A program made the translations under genes and the position numbers. 64,000 nucleotides of DNA from Diogma glabrata (Eukaryota > Arthropoda > Insecta > Diptera > Cylindrotomidae): positions 379,911,306 to 379,975,305 of the forward strand of contig OY856187.1 in assembly GCA_963693315.1 (NCBI GenBank), given 5' to 3'. A model generated the notes under the pieces. The model had not been told where the DNA came from, did no database searches, and was given only the letters and a program-made list of their open reading frames with translations. Positions 1 to 11,414 of the stretch are shown here, piece after piece (position 1 is the first letter of the stretch; each line of letters starts with the position of its first letter).

Positions 1-1567
1 CCAACGAGTAATTTATTCCTGCATCCAAAATTTCATCTACATTTGAAATTAGCTGTTTGAACAGAGAGCCAAATTCGCACAATTGCTCACCAGCCAAGTT
101 GTTTTCGTTGAGTAAATCGAAAAATAACTTTTTTCCTTTTTTGAAAAAGGCTGAAGTTGTATCACAACCTGTGAAGGGATGTGCAAATAATACATGCGGT
201 TTGACACTTGCAAACTTGCCGTCCAAACTTCGAGTCGAAAAAATTTGTTGCGGCTCTGTTCCACTGCTGCTTTGCGGCTTCAGCAAATAAATTTCTTGAC
301 TATGCCAGAAATCATTTTGGTCGTCATTGACAGCTCAAGTTAAAGCAGTCAAAATTACCAAAACGTCAATATCTTCGGACACCACAACCACTGATTTATC
401 GCTGTCATAATTGCTGCGTATAGCTTCTGCAGCAATCGTTCGATCTGCATCGCCAGAACATTCTATGGATGTGAAACTATTGCTTTATAGCGTATTATGT
501 AACAAATTGATGAATTTTTTCTTGTTGTTGGTATTTGACAAAAATTTGGTTTTTTCGACTGTGATAGTTGTGGTCTCGTTGAAATTATATTCGGCAGACA
601 TAAATTTTCTTGATCTGCGCTTTCTTTCAGATGATTTGGTTGTGATGTCATCGTAACCATCGAAAACCACCGTTACATTTTTTCCACAATGACTAGTTAG
701 GTACTTTATGTAAGAATCTGTTATTGACGAAAATTTGTCACCAGTTTTCCATGGAATTTTTTGCAATAGCATTCCTCCATCTACTACAAAGTACGAATTT
801 TCTCGCCTTAGATCAGCATCTAGTTGCACGAAGACAGATCTGTACAGACTGTACAGATCAGATTTAACATTTTTTCGCATGCCAAACTTGTCGAACAGAG
901 ATAATGGGAATGGAGCCAACTCGTAAAAAAATAAATCTACGAATTCTCCAATCAGCTGAGATGTCATGTACATTGCGCATGCTCGTTGAGAAATCAAATC
1001 AGTACTTACATGTACTGTATCGTTGTCAATGGTGACAGTTTTGTTTGTCTGATCCAGTGTGACAACTGTGTCGATTTTTTTTAAAGTTATCTCCTTGAAA
1101 TTCTGACTTTCGATTCGAAGTAAAGTTGCTAATCCCTTTTCAAAAGCATTAAAACAATCGATTTTCTCATCGGCCATCAAACCAGTCGATAATGAAACAA
1201 GTCCAGATGAAACATTAGAAAAACGATTGTGGTAGTGCAAAAATTGACTCAACTTTTTAATGGCAGCAGAGTCAATTGTTTTGCGTGAATCGTGTGAATC
1301 TTTGTGTTGAAATGATTTTTCAAATGATGTGTTGGTGTATTTTTCCATATAGTCAATTATGTCTTTTGTGTGAAGAATTCCTTTTAGCCATGTGTGGACT
1401 ACACTTTTGGTTGCTCCACGACGGATTGGCCCGCCTTCAATACTCATGGACTTCATTAATGTCTGTTCAAGCGTCTGGTCGAAAAATATTTCACCCCAAA
1501 ATTTAGCGGTACGACGAATGGTCCAAAATCCTTCTGTTGTAAATTTCTTGTACTCATCTTCATTCAT
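1..1567 (-). pseudogene. C-terminal part of a large GCDTTSAFF-family protein, broken
   Basis: Seen: one reading frame runs from an ATG at 1567 to the window edge, interrupted by TAA at 485-487 and TGA at 335-337. Motifs in order are FWTIRRTAKFWGE, DQTLEQTLMKS, a Cys-free middle, FVVDGGMLLQKIPW, VVFDGYDD, FLSNTNNKKKFINLL, then after the first stop VVVVSEDIDVLVIL and, after the second, HPFTGCDTTSAFFKKGKK. Known: this order matches a widespread family of long uncharacterised proteins in cnidarians, molluscs and arthropods, often multicopy. Inferred: the conserved acidic residues in VVFDGY and SEDIDVL suggest a PIN/FEN-like nuclease fold, but no enzyme activity is established. The second half is truncated by the window start. 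The two stops make a functional product unlikely, although codons between and after them still read as the same protein, so decay is recent or the stops are bypassed (unlikely). Confidence 0.8.
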
Positions 1568-2090
1568 GATTTGTTACGTATTTCTACGTAATCTCTTTCT
1601 GAGTTCGATCACTGATTAGGAAGCACAAACACCAGGTTTTATTAAGTCTTCAACACCTTGATTGTTCCACAACAACAGGAAACAATACAGCAAACAATAT
1701 TCCTAACTAGAATATTCTTTCAACAGCTTCAGAAATTTATTGTAGAAATTTCCAGTAATACAATGTTTAAAATAATACACAAATTATTTCTACTTAATAA
1801 CACTTTAAACTTTATTCGCAAAAACTAATTTTAAATATCACTTTTATAATTATAACTTCACTATCGCAGGTTTAAAATAACACTAATTCTTAATCTACAA
1901 GAGAAAATCGCTTTTATACAATTCTGCTTAAGTTCTAGAAAATTCGAGGTATATTTTTTGAAATCTTGAGAAAATAGTAGAATATTCTATTAATTTACGT
2001 TATGCTGATTTGATTCATAAAATCATTCAATTTCATATTGACAATGACCCTAATTCTAAGAACAGGACAACAACAACAACATTATTTATT
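1568..2090. other. non-coding AT-rich block splitting the pseudogene
   Basis: About 520 bp with no homology to the flanking protein lie between the fragment ending in YLQDMQNLKN and the one starting at DEYKKF, two segments that are adjacent in the family. I see no convincing GT donor and pyrimidine-AG acceptor, and a TAA sits in frame just upstream of the ATG at 1567, so an insertion seems more likely than an intron. A small palindrome TTACGTA/TACGTAA lies near 1573-1590. Confidence 0.5.
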
Positions 2091-2645
2091 TTATTCATTT
2101 GTTGTAGTATTTTGTCGATTTGATTTTCTTGGAAGTGACCGTAATCGTCTAGATTTTTCTGTAATCGTAACAATATTTTTTAAATTTTGCATATCTTGCA
2201 AATATATCTGTGCTGATTTTGCATATGGCATATGACCAGCTGAATGAAAGAAAGGTATCATCAGCTCAATAGTACGAAGATGCAAATTCCAATCTGCTGA
2301 TTTGTCCACTGCGATGAAATCTGTTAAGATGGAAACCATGCGGAAATAAAGAACCCATAATTTTCCTGTTTTGCTTTTTTGCTCTAACTTTAGTAGTTCG
2401 TTTTCGAATAACTCGACAATGTCGTTCAAAACGTCCGATGTTAACAAAGTTTCTGGATCATTACTTTCGTCATCGTAAAAATACATTTCTGATACCTCGT
2501 CGATATCATTGATATCAGAAAACTTATTATTTGTATTCACGAGATCATCAAAAATAATTTGAGCCAACGTTAATTGTATTAAGGTATGTCCTCTTACTGC
2601 TCGAGAATATGCATGACCATTCAAAATATGTGTGACGGCATGTAT
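2091..2645 (-). pseudogene. central part of the GCDTTSAFF-family protein
   Basis: Seen: a frame containing LNGHAYSRAVRGHTLIQL, then an acidic stretch, LWVLYFRMVSILTDFI, WNLHLRTIELMIPFFHSAGH and YAKSAQIYLQDMQ. Known: a GHAxSRAVRxH motif followed by an AKSAxxYLQ motif is a signature of the same uncharacterised family as the fragment at 1-1567. It is joined to the upstream fragment by a frameshift near 2640: the frame that ends the upstream piece overlaps this one. The tail after QNLKN no longer resembles the family and reads into the AT-rich block at 1568-2090. Not independently expressed as far as can be seen. Confidence 0.75.
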
Positions 2646-3474
2646 TCATGTTGCGTTCTTTTGCTAACTTTGAAGATTCGATGGCTGTGGTATATAATGT
2701 ATTACAGTCACTTGGACTGGAATATACAAAATTCAGGAAGTTTATCGTGGACATTTCGTAACGTTTATTTGTCCGAGTTAAATTTTCGTGGAAACTATTC
2801 CAGCCTACTGCCTTGTTGTTGCTTTTAAACTGCAAGAACATCCAAAAATAGGATAGTTTTGTGACGTTCGACGGTTGATGTAGTTGTAACTGTTTGTTGT
2901 TTATTGTGACGCAAAGTTTTTTAAGGCCTTTCTTTTTCAAGCTCTTATATAATTGCAATTCGATTTCTCCTTGTTTTGCAATTTTAGCCACACTTGGCAT
3001 TGTTGAGAGGCGAGGAACAGGCAGTTTATCTGCTACGTCACTTGAAGGAGTGATTATTTCAATTCGGTCAAGATTATGGAATGTTCCTTTTCCATCAAGC
3101 GTGTTCGTATTGAAATCAGCGTTGTCGTGAACGTATTGTATAAATGCTTCATTTTTTATTTCAATATCAGCTTCTTTTGTGACAGATGCTTCATATAAAA
3201 AAGTTTCGTTGTAAGATGCACAAAAACCAAAAGCATTCAAGAGATTAATAATATTTTTCATCCCGAATTTGCGATGGAGAGTAAATGATAATCCAAGAAG
3301 AATCCGAGATATAAGAGATCGAGGACGAACTGCATTCATGATACAATGACCAATTGATACCAATTTTATCTTTTTGCTCTTTGATACATCCCCAGCGTGA
3401 TCCAATTTTGAAGCTGGTATCAACTTTTCATTTTCCACATCGTCCATAAATTTGTCACTTAGTTCGGATAGTTT
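2646..3474 (-). pseudogene. N-central part of the GCDTTSAFF-family protein
   Basis: Seen: the frame reads SELSDKFMDDVENEK, then VRPRSLISRILLGLS, a KFGMKNIINLLNAFGFCASY stretch, DNADFNTNTLDGKGTFHN, and NTLYTTAIESSKLAKERN. These are family signatures in the correct order. It runs in a different frame from the N-terminal piece, so there is a frameshift near 3470, and another near 2640. Between the NTLYTT region and the GHAYSRAVRGH region the family normally has several dozen more residues, including a Gly-rich hydrophobic segment; these are missing here, so I infer an internal deletion of roughly 60 codons at about 2640. The size comes from memory of the family and needs an alignment. Confidence 0.75.
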
Positions 3475-4220
3475 GCGTTCTCGATAACAACTGATTTTAT
3501 ATCACGTTTCAAAATTGTCGCCACACGCTGAAATATCAGTTTTTCGTCATCTGTAGTACCTTTTAATTTATCTTGAAAACTTTTATCCAGGACATCGTGT
3601 AAAGATTCTCTACGCAAAACGTACGTAGTGCCATTTTTCCTGGTGGAAATAGAAATATCATCTCCAAAATGTTCAATTATTTTGTTCTTAATTGTTACAT
3701 TATTTGGACTAAACGAACTACGAGGAGATTTCGCAACGTTCTTGAGTTCATCAAGAGTCCACTGACAGTCTGCATCGTCCTCTATAAACTTAAAAAATTT
3801 TGACATATAGGCATCAATCGTATCACTTCGACTGTCTTTCTTAGTCGTGACATCAATCGGCCGATGAGTGGTCAAAAATATAGCCAAACATTGATTATGA
3901 TATTTAGCACCTTCTTCTTCAAGCTCAACATCGCCAATTCTACTCAATAAATCGGCCAATTCACTGCTTTTTTGCCAATTCTCGTCAATGACACATAATA
4001 TTTTCGATTTGAGACTGTTAGAACTTACAGTACATACTCTTCCTTGACGTTTATGTAACTGTTTATCACATAGGAAACATTTGTTTTCGAAATTCTATTT
4101 AGGAGCAGCTGATGTTGATGGAATCTCCTACTCTTCTACTCTAAACTTCTTGGTGGGAGGAGATATAATATTAGCTGATCCTGAACCATCTCTTTTTTCT
4201 CTAACTCCAGCACGAAAAAC
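3459..4220 (-). pseudogene. N-terminal part of the GCDTTSAFF-family protein
   Basis: Seen: an open frame from about 4095 down to the stop at 3459, with NKCFLCDKQLHKRQGR and VC at its start (CxxC plus later Cys, possibly a degenerate zinc-binding segment), then AKYHNQCLAIFL, which matches the YHxxC segment that this family carries near its N-terminus. Upstream in the same frame, to about 4220, readable protein continues through two stops (a TAG just before NFENK and another after FRVEE) and includes a basic PPTKKFRV stretch that could be a nuclear localisation signal. The true start is lost. No promoter is evident in the AT-rich sequence beyond 4220. Confidence 0.65.
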
Positions 4221-5299
4221 CTTCAAATTTGCATACAAATAGAAATATCATAGAAAATACTGCATTTCCTACGCGAGATAAAAACGTTTTTCGTTCGTAA
4301 ACATGTCTCACTCGACGTTAGCGCGTCTCGTAAACAAATGTTTGCTCACGAAAAAAACAATTTTTTCATATCTTGTAGGGAAATATACTATTTTTTATAC
4401 TATAGTCATATCAAAAAAAAATCCGATTTCCCTCTCCCCATGTGGATTTATCGGAAAAGTAATGGCAGATTTGTGATCAGCGACCCCTAAAACCTACTGG
4501 GGGGCGTTTTCAGTACTTAGTTTTCACTTTTACTATATTTTGCAATCTTTTTAAAAATGGAGGGTGAAAAAGGGATTAATTTTGAGTTTTGGGGGTGTTG
4601 GGGGGACTAGTCACTTTGCTTGCTAGTCACGAATGACCTAGGGGACTCATAGAAGCTAATGCAAACAAAATTTTTTTGATTCACCTTCCTATAAGAAACT
4701 ATTTTATTTCCCCGCTTTATTGACTGGACTAATAACAACTCATATATTAATCAATTATGTTGTAAACATTTTTTTATAATATTTGAACTTGGTGCAAACT
4801 GCACCAACATTCGTGTTTATCCTCTCACAAGAGGGGATTTGAATTTACTATAGGCTCCAAGAAATTATGGCGTTGCGTTTGGAAATATTAAAAAAAGCGA
4901 ATTTTTCAATTTTTTCGAGTGTAACTTCGAGTGTAAAAATGTTTGTTAGCATATTTACTATGCACTTGTTTCATAAATATATTGAATTTGTTTAAGTTTT
5001 GTAAAATATGAGGTCTAAAAACCGGAATAACATTTTTTTTTCAACGAAAAAATTGGTTTTTCGTGAATATCTCAACAACAAAATCTAACCTAAACGAATG
5101 AAATTGAAATTCGTGTTCAGCAGGTCAAAATTCACAAGAAAAATTGGAGGCTTGTATAGGGAGACAAAAAAGTTCAAAGTTTGTAAACTAAGATAGTAAA
5201 TTTTATTTGACAAATGTTTCTAATCGAAAATGTTTCCCATTTTATGTTTCTAAGAAACATTGGTTAAAAAAATAAATGAATATCATTATTATTTTTATC
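4221..5299. other. AT-rich intergenic sequence
   Basis: No reading frame or repeat copy recognised. A GC-richer patch at 4430-4640 has runs of G and C (for example ggggggcgtttt at 4499) but no identifiable gene. Confidence 0.5.
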
Positions 5300-5690
5300 A
5301 CACTTATAATACAATAATCAAGCTCCTGGTCGCACATACCAATGCCGATCATCAAGATTTCTCCACATTCAATGTTACTACTCGTTATCACTTGAAATGA
5401 ACGATTTTTCGACACACTGCCAGCACAGTTATCGAAAACATCGTCCTTTCTGCTCTTACCATTAAGCTAACCTATTTTTGAAAGCAAAAATGTTTGAAAT
5501 CGCTTTAGCGGTTTTCTCTGTAACGACAATTGTGACGGCCAACAGACAAACGGATTTTTTTTGCCTTTTTAGAATCAGTAGGTCCTAAAACGTCGAGACA
5601 CGCCAAAAAAGTTGGAGTAAAAATTTCACTTTTGAATCGAGAATGTAATACTTAGGTTTTTCAAACCAAAGTAATAAGTGGAAAAATGTT
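5300..5690 (+). repeat. family A fragment (tail module)
   Basis: This stretch aligns by eye to 12280-12620 and 14430-14841, and to the reverse complement of 20587-21010. Shared blocks include accatcaagatttctcca, ttatcgaa.acagcgtcctttc, cctatttttagaaa, ccagcggttttccctg and tagaatcagtaggtccta, ending in a diverged caaaccaaagtaat in place of cagaccgaagt. It is the most diverged of the four copies and lacks the head of the element. Confidence 0.8.
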
Positions 5691-6156
5691 AAACTCATCA
5701 TTTCTAAAAAATACACATTATTTTGTGTCAGCTCTTAAGTATTAATACGACATTAAAAACTATCATTAATTTGGCAATCGAAAATGTTTAATGTTGTATA
5801 TATTTCAAATGGTTTCCTTTCATAAACAACTGTCTCATAAAGGATACAACTTTTGGAATATAAATCTTTTATTGCTTTTACAATAATTTATATGTTAATT
5901 TAAAAGAAATAAGTTATTTTTTTATGTAAATCGTAAGTTATGGATACAATTGGAATGTGTCAATTTTGAAAAATTATTCTATTCAATCTAAGTTAATTTT
6001 GTCGCTAAACATGTTGGTTAAAAAATATGCAAATTAAAAAATATGCGAATTGATAAAATTTTAAATTACACAATTTTGTTGAAGGCGAACTACAACATAA
6101 AAAAGAAATTTTATTTGGTAAGAAATTTTTCCGCACATTTTTCCTTGTCTTTTGTA
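5691..6156. other. AT-rich intergenic sequence
   Basis: Nothing recognised apart from AT-rich simple sequence. Confidence 0.4.
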
Positions 6157-6383
6157 TACAGGTTTTGCAGTCCAAATTCAATATTTTGCAAATCAAATTC
6201 AACTTTTTGCAAATCAAATTGAATATCAAAAAATTGAATTTGATTTGCAAAAAGTAGAACTTGATTTGCAAAATATTGAATTTGATTTGCAAAAAGTTGA
6301 ATTTGATTTGAAAAAAGTTGAATTTGATTTGCAAAAGTTGAATTTGATTTGCAAAATGTTGGATTTGGACTGCAAAACCTGTA
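6157..6383. mobile_element. 223-bp hairpin element with TA target duplication
   Basis: Element from C at 6159 to G at 6381. Ends are inverted repeats: CAGGTTTTGCAGTCCAAAT at the left and its complement (ATTTGGACTGCAAAACCTG) at the right, flanked on both sides by TA (6157-6158, 6382-6383), as for Tc1/mariner-type non-autonomous elements. The interior is built from about seven copies of a 19-20-bp unit (ttgaatttgatttgcaaaa), in one orientation on the right and inverted on the left, so nearly the whole element folds on itself. The reading frames here on both strands are only the repeat translated. Confidence 0.8.
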
Positions 6384-6925
6384 TTTACTCTCTGTCAAAT
6401 TGTATTTAGAAATTGATTAATATTTTATTACAAATTTTCTATCAATTTTAATAATTTTGATTTGATCCGTTGTTGAAAAAGCAACGGAAAAATTTTGAAA
6501 AATGATGAAAATATCTAAATGTGAATCGTATATAAATCCGTTTTTTCTCAAAAATCTATACTAAAATTTTTGTAAAAAAATTGCCAGAAATTAACATCCA
6601 ACCAACACATTGCATTACTCTTTCAGTTTTTTTTTTTTTTCAATTGTCTATACCAATAACCCATAACATATCAAATTTTCAAGCTTTTTAAATATATAAA
6701 TAACAATAATCGACATAGAAATGGACATATTCAAAATAGCCCACCTATATAGGTTGAATATAATTTATTGCTAATTAAATTCTAGAAATTTAAATAGATT
6801 TTATATAGAAGAAAGCCCAAAATGTGTCCAAACTCGATCATAATTCACACAAATAAATGTTTTTAAATTTATGTATAAAGCCGGTTAGTTTTGTCATTTA
6901 ATCTTGCTCTTCATTACTTGTTTTT
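6384..6925. other. AT-rich intergenic sequence
   Basis: No gene or repeat copy recognised; one poly-T run at 6628-6640. Confidence 0.4.
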
Positions 6926-9752
6926 AGAGTTCCGTTTTTTATACGGAGCACTATTGGTGAGAGTACAACGTGTTTTTTGCATTATTTCGATTATCTCGTG
7001 AACCATTAATCCGATGAACTTAAAATTTGAGGTGCTTATAAAATAACCTATCCACACAAGATGGCGGGTTAAAAAATAAATAAAGTTGTGTTCGTTTGTA
7101 TAACAGAGCTACGATGTAAAGCCTTTGAGAACATACATTTTTTTATCGAGACGGCGTATCATATGAAAGGGCTTCATTTCAGTATTCCTTAAAAATGTAT
7201 TTTGGAATTTTACACCTCATTATTTTTTGTATGACTTTTTCTCTATGTTTTATTGCCCCGATTAACTCCGACCCTACTTCATCGAAAATCGAGAAGGGGT
7301 ACAAACATCATATAAAACCAGGTCAAGTGGGGTGACATTTGAAAGAGCACTTGATTTTAGAAACTTTGCCATTTTTTTGGAATTTTGCAATACATAGTTT
7401 TTGAATTATTGTGAAAAAAGTGACACAAAAAATTGGCCTCCCCTTAGATTTCGAGCTTAATTGACAGAAAAATTTGAAAAAATTCACAGAGACTGGAAGT
7501 TTAATAAACGCTGAACGAAAATAATAACGAAGTCTTAAATCTTTTTTCGCAATCGCAATCGCAATTTTTTTTAGAATTTTGGGGTGCATAGTTTTTGAGT
7601 TATTCTAAAAAATGTGCAAATTCCAGACCGTTCCCCCCCCCCCTACGTTTCGACACTGATTGACAGAAAAAATTGAAAAAATTCATAGCGACAGGAAGTT
7701 TGCTATATTTTGAACGAAAATCATAGCGAACTCTGCACTCGTGCACAGTTTTTGAGTTATTCTAAAAAATGTGCAAATTCCAGACTGTTCCCCCCCCCCC
7801 AACGTTTCGACACTGATTGACAAAAAAAATTGAAAAAATTCATAGCGACAGGAAGTTTGCTATATTTTGAACGAAAATCATAGCGAACTCTCAAATAATT
7901 ATATTTCTGTGTGTTTTTAGGGGATGGGTAAAAAAAACACACGCTTTGAAAGAGTATCTAATTTAAGAAACATTGCAATTTCTTTTAGAATTTTACGGTG
8001 CACAGTTTTTGAGTTATTCTAAAAAATGTGTAGCTTGCCGACCGTCCCCATTTTTTTTAGAATTTCGCTGTGCACAGTTTTCGAGTTATTATAAAAAAAG
8101 TAAAACTTTCAAACCGTTCCTTCCCTTACGTTTCGACACTGATTGACAGAAAGATTTGGAAAAATATGTGCATGTGCACATGTGCCAGGAAGTTTGGTAA
8201 ACTTTTAATGACAATTATAGCGAAGTCTCAAATAATTTTATTTCTGTGTTTTTAGCGGATGGAAATGGGGAGGAAGAAAAAATCTCTTTTGACCCAAATG
8301 AGTTTGAAAGGGTACCTTATATAAGAACAATTTATTTTTTTTTAAGAATTTTGCGATGCACAGTTTTTTTAGTTATTGTTGAAAAAGTGCTATTTTAAGT
8401 ATATGTGGGTAATTCTTTTACAAACCGAACCCCTTTCTGATCGACACCTCTTCTATTTGGCTGAAACTTTTTTTGTGGATTCTATGTCGAAAAAAAAGAG
8501 ATACGTGTCCGAGGAATATTTTTTTGCATATTTTCGATAATACAAGTGATCGAACATTTCAGAAAAGCGAGTTTTTTGGCGTGGATACTTATTTTAAAAA
8601 ATTCAGAGTTCCGAATCTATAAGAGCTACAAAATTTTTACCAATAACACTTTTGTAGCTGAAAGACTGAACTTTGATAAAAAAATATTTTTCAAAAAAAA
8701 TATTAGCAAATTCATATTGTTATAAACAGTTTAAATGTTTAAATCGATTTTTAACAAACGCACCCAAAACGAATAGAGTTCTTAGTATTTCCATTGTGTT
8801 CACCGTCAAATTTTACGACAAAAACATGTTTTTAAAATATGGTAGCTTTTCAATTATTATTCTTAAAATATTAATTTATGTAGCGCGTAACGACCAAAAA
8901 ACGGTTTTTTGCTAATAAAACAAAATCTGTAACTTGTATTAAAAAAGTCAAATATAAAAGTTGTAGATAATTGAAAGATCTACAATTTTTGTCAAATTTG
9001 CAATACAAATGTGGTTATTCCAATAAAGTACATAATAAATATATAGGAATACTAAGAACTTGATTAGTTTTGGGGGCGTTTGATAAAAATCAATTAAATT
9101 GTTTATAACAATATGAATTTGCTAATATTTTTTTAAAAAATATTTTTTTTTCAAAGTTCATTCTGTCAGCTACAAAAGTGTCTTTGGTACAAATTTTGTA
9201 GTTCTTATAGATTCGGAACTATGAATTTTTGAAAATAAATATCCACGCCAAAAACTCGCTTTTCTGAAATATTCGATCTCTTGTATTATCGAAAATATGC
9301 AAAAAAACAAAAAATTAATCGGACATGTATCTCTTTTTTTTCGACATAGAATCCGCAAAAAAAGTTTCAGCCAAATCGAAGAGGTGTCGATTAGTTTTCA
9401 TCAAAATCCGTTTGGTTTGTAAAAGAATTACCCATGTATACCACCACCACCACCCTAAATTTCGACGCTGATGTATAGAAAAAATATTCCCAATTTAAAC
9501 CATTTAAAAGATGGTTAAATCGTTCATTAGTTAACATAAACAGCTATGGATAAGATTTAACCTCAAGTAACATTTGTTGTGTCATTTTCGATCAATGTGG
9601 ATGTGATTGACATTTATTCTAGTATGCGTCCATAGTCTGGCAATATAAAGACTTTGCTACACAACTTTATGTCATTTATTTTTGATATTGTGTTTTTTTA
9701 CATTCACGGAACCCTTGGCGAGCGAATTTTATTCGCACTTGTCTGACTTTTT
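6926..9752 (+). repeat. interspersed repeat family B, copy 1
   Basis: It begins near gagttccgttttttatacgg and ends with acggaacccttggcgagcg and cgcacttgtctgactttttt. The core is a degenerate tandem array of a unit of about 285 bp carrying gcacagtttttgagttatt, gaccgttcc, cgtttcgacactgattgac and gcgaagtctcaaataa. The same structure, in the same orientation, is at 48261-49930. Opposed gttccgt/acggaac near the ends suggest terminal inverted repeats. The ending resembles a very common insect (notably lepidopteran) interspersed repeat; this resemblance is from memory. No coding capacity; short frames here are satellite translations. Confidence 0.8.
8400..9440. mobile_element. 1.04-kb inverted-repeat element inserted in family B
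   Basis: The left arm (about 8400-8800) begins TATGTGGGTAATTCTTTTAC and the right arm (about 9045-9440) ends with the near complement GTAAAAGAATTACCCATGTA; the arms match over about 400 bp around a spacer of about 245 bp. Family B copy 2 lacks it: at about 49580 the sequence runs straight from tatttttagta to the block homologous to caccaccctaaattt. The flanks are TA on both sides, consistent with a TA target duplication. No transposase frame is present, so it is a non-autonomous foldback element. Confidence 0.85.
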
Positions 9753-11414
9753 TAAATTATTTTATAAACTTATTTTGTAGTTGTATATTCGGAAACAAAA
9801 TGTAAAGGAATAAAATTATAAGTAACCTCATACATAAACATATATTGATAAGTTATATAATATATACCTATAGCTTAGTACATACCTTCGTATTTAAATA
9901 AATAAAGATTGTCGTAAATATGTGGTGCAACTTGCTGAGCAGAATATGCAATCAACTTTCATGTATCCCGCACAACGATAACTTATCAAAATCTTAATTA
10001 TTATTTTGATTAGCAAATCCACTCGATTAAAAAAAAAAACATCAAAACCTAATTAAAAAAATGTTAAAATAAACATTGGTTATGAACATAACAATTAAAA
10101 ATGACGTTAATCGATAAAAAGAAGTTATGGTTGTTAAATTCCAAACATTTCAAGTCAATCTTCATCGTTTGAATGACGCAAACAATATTACCACGAACGT
10201 ATTTTCTTAAACAAAAAAAAAATATTTTTATATTAATTCATACAATCTACGTGGTCAAGCACTGCAATTGCTGCTAACTTTCGACTCTTGCAGCTTCTAA
10301 ATGTTAAATAATTAAATTGTTTGATGATTCAACAAATTTGGCAAGATTGCGTTAAATATTGAAGCATATCACAGTTAAACCCGCTAGGCCCCTATGGACC
10401 GTTTCAAAGAGTATGTCAAAAACATTTAAGTTTTGTTAAAGCAAAAAAGATAGTCGTACCTAAAAGTGGCATGTTTTTTATGATGCTAAATATATTTTTA
10501 AGCATTCTAAAAGAATACGAAGCCAGAAGATTCATAACTGATAAAACAGCGCATTTTTAATTCGTAGATTGGTGAACATTTAAAGATGGCGAAAATTTGA
10601 TATCAAAAGCCAATTCGTTTTTTTCAATATTATTAGTTTATCTGCTAAAACATGAACCTTAGGGACGCGAAATATATGATATTTGAAATTTTATTTGAAA
10701 TAGTGCAAATTTTTTCTATAAGATGGAATTCGTGATCGGGACGACCGACGATGAATCCGAACATTCTGTAACCTTCAATTCCTTAAAAAAAAATTCTTTT
10801 GTAGTGTCCAAATTTAAGGGAAGGGATAGGAAAAAATTTTCACATTTTTTAAAAGAAGTCGAAAAAAAATTGATTTGGACATGACAAAAATCACTTTTTA
10901 TATGACACTTGTCAAGATCAAAAATATATTTTTTCGAAATTTCTTTCCTCAACCCCCTCCAAATAATATTTGAAATTATAAGTCGACCGCAAAAGTTTTT
11001 GTTTTTTCTTTTCAACTTTATTACAAATTACAACCGTGAATTTTTTAAATTCTCTTTTGTAATGTTCAAAGACAAGGGGGTGGGGCAGGAACCAAACCAA
11101 AACACACGTTTTTGGTAATAATTTTGTTTGAAATATTTCGATCTTTTTCGATTTTTTTAAAATAAGCTTGATCCTTTGAAAAAAAAATTTTGATTTATTA
11201 TCTCCTTAACTAGGATTTCCATAAAATATAAACAAAAACAAATATTAGCAGTTTTTTGTTTTAGTAGACGAACACATTTTATAACTTTATTTCGAGAACT
11301 GATAGCAGTTATAGTTTGTGAGAAAATCGATTATGTAGAAATTTGGACGGACACCGAAGTCTCGGGTTTCATTTTTGCTTTTTAATAGTGTGGAACCCTA
11401 AAACCTAAACATTA
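9753..11414. other. AT-rich intergenic sequence
   Basis: No gene recognised. Short frames at 10716-11118 are low-complexity and unconvincing. A possible second remnant of an ACCGAAGT end occurs at 11353. Confidence 0.4.

Noticed and set aside
1568..2090. Spliceosomal intron in the 5' pseudogene
   Set aside because: No credible donor/acceptor pair found and a stop sits in frame before the downstream ATG; left as an unexplained block.
6005..6409. Three overlapping frames of 85-109 residues rich in F, Q, N and I
   Set aside because: They translate the 20-bp hairpin minisatellite on both strands.
7323..8255. Short frames with similar sequences
   Set aside because: They fall in the family B tandem repeat and recur at 48619-49189 with no conservation of coding.
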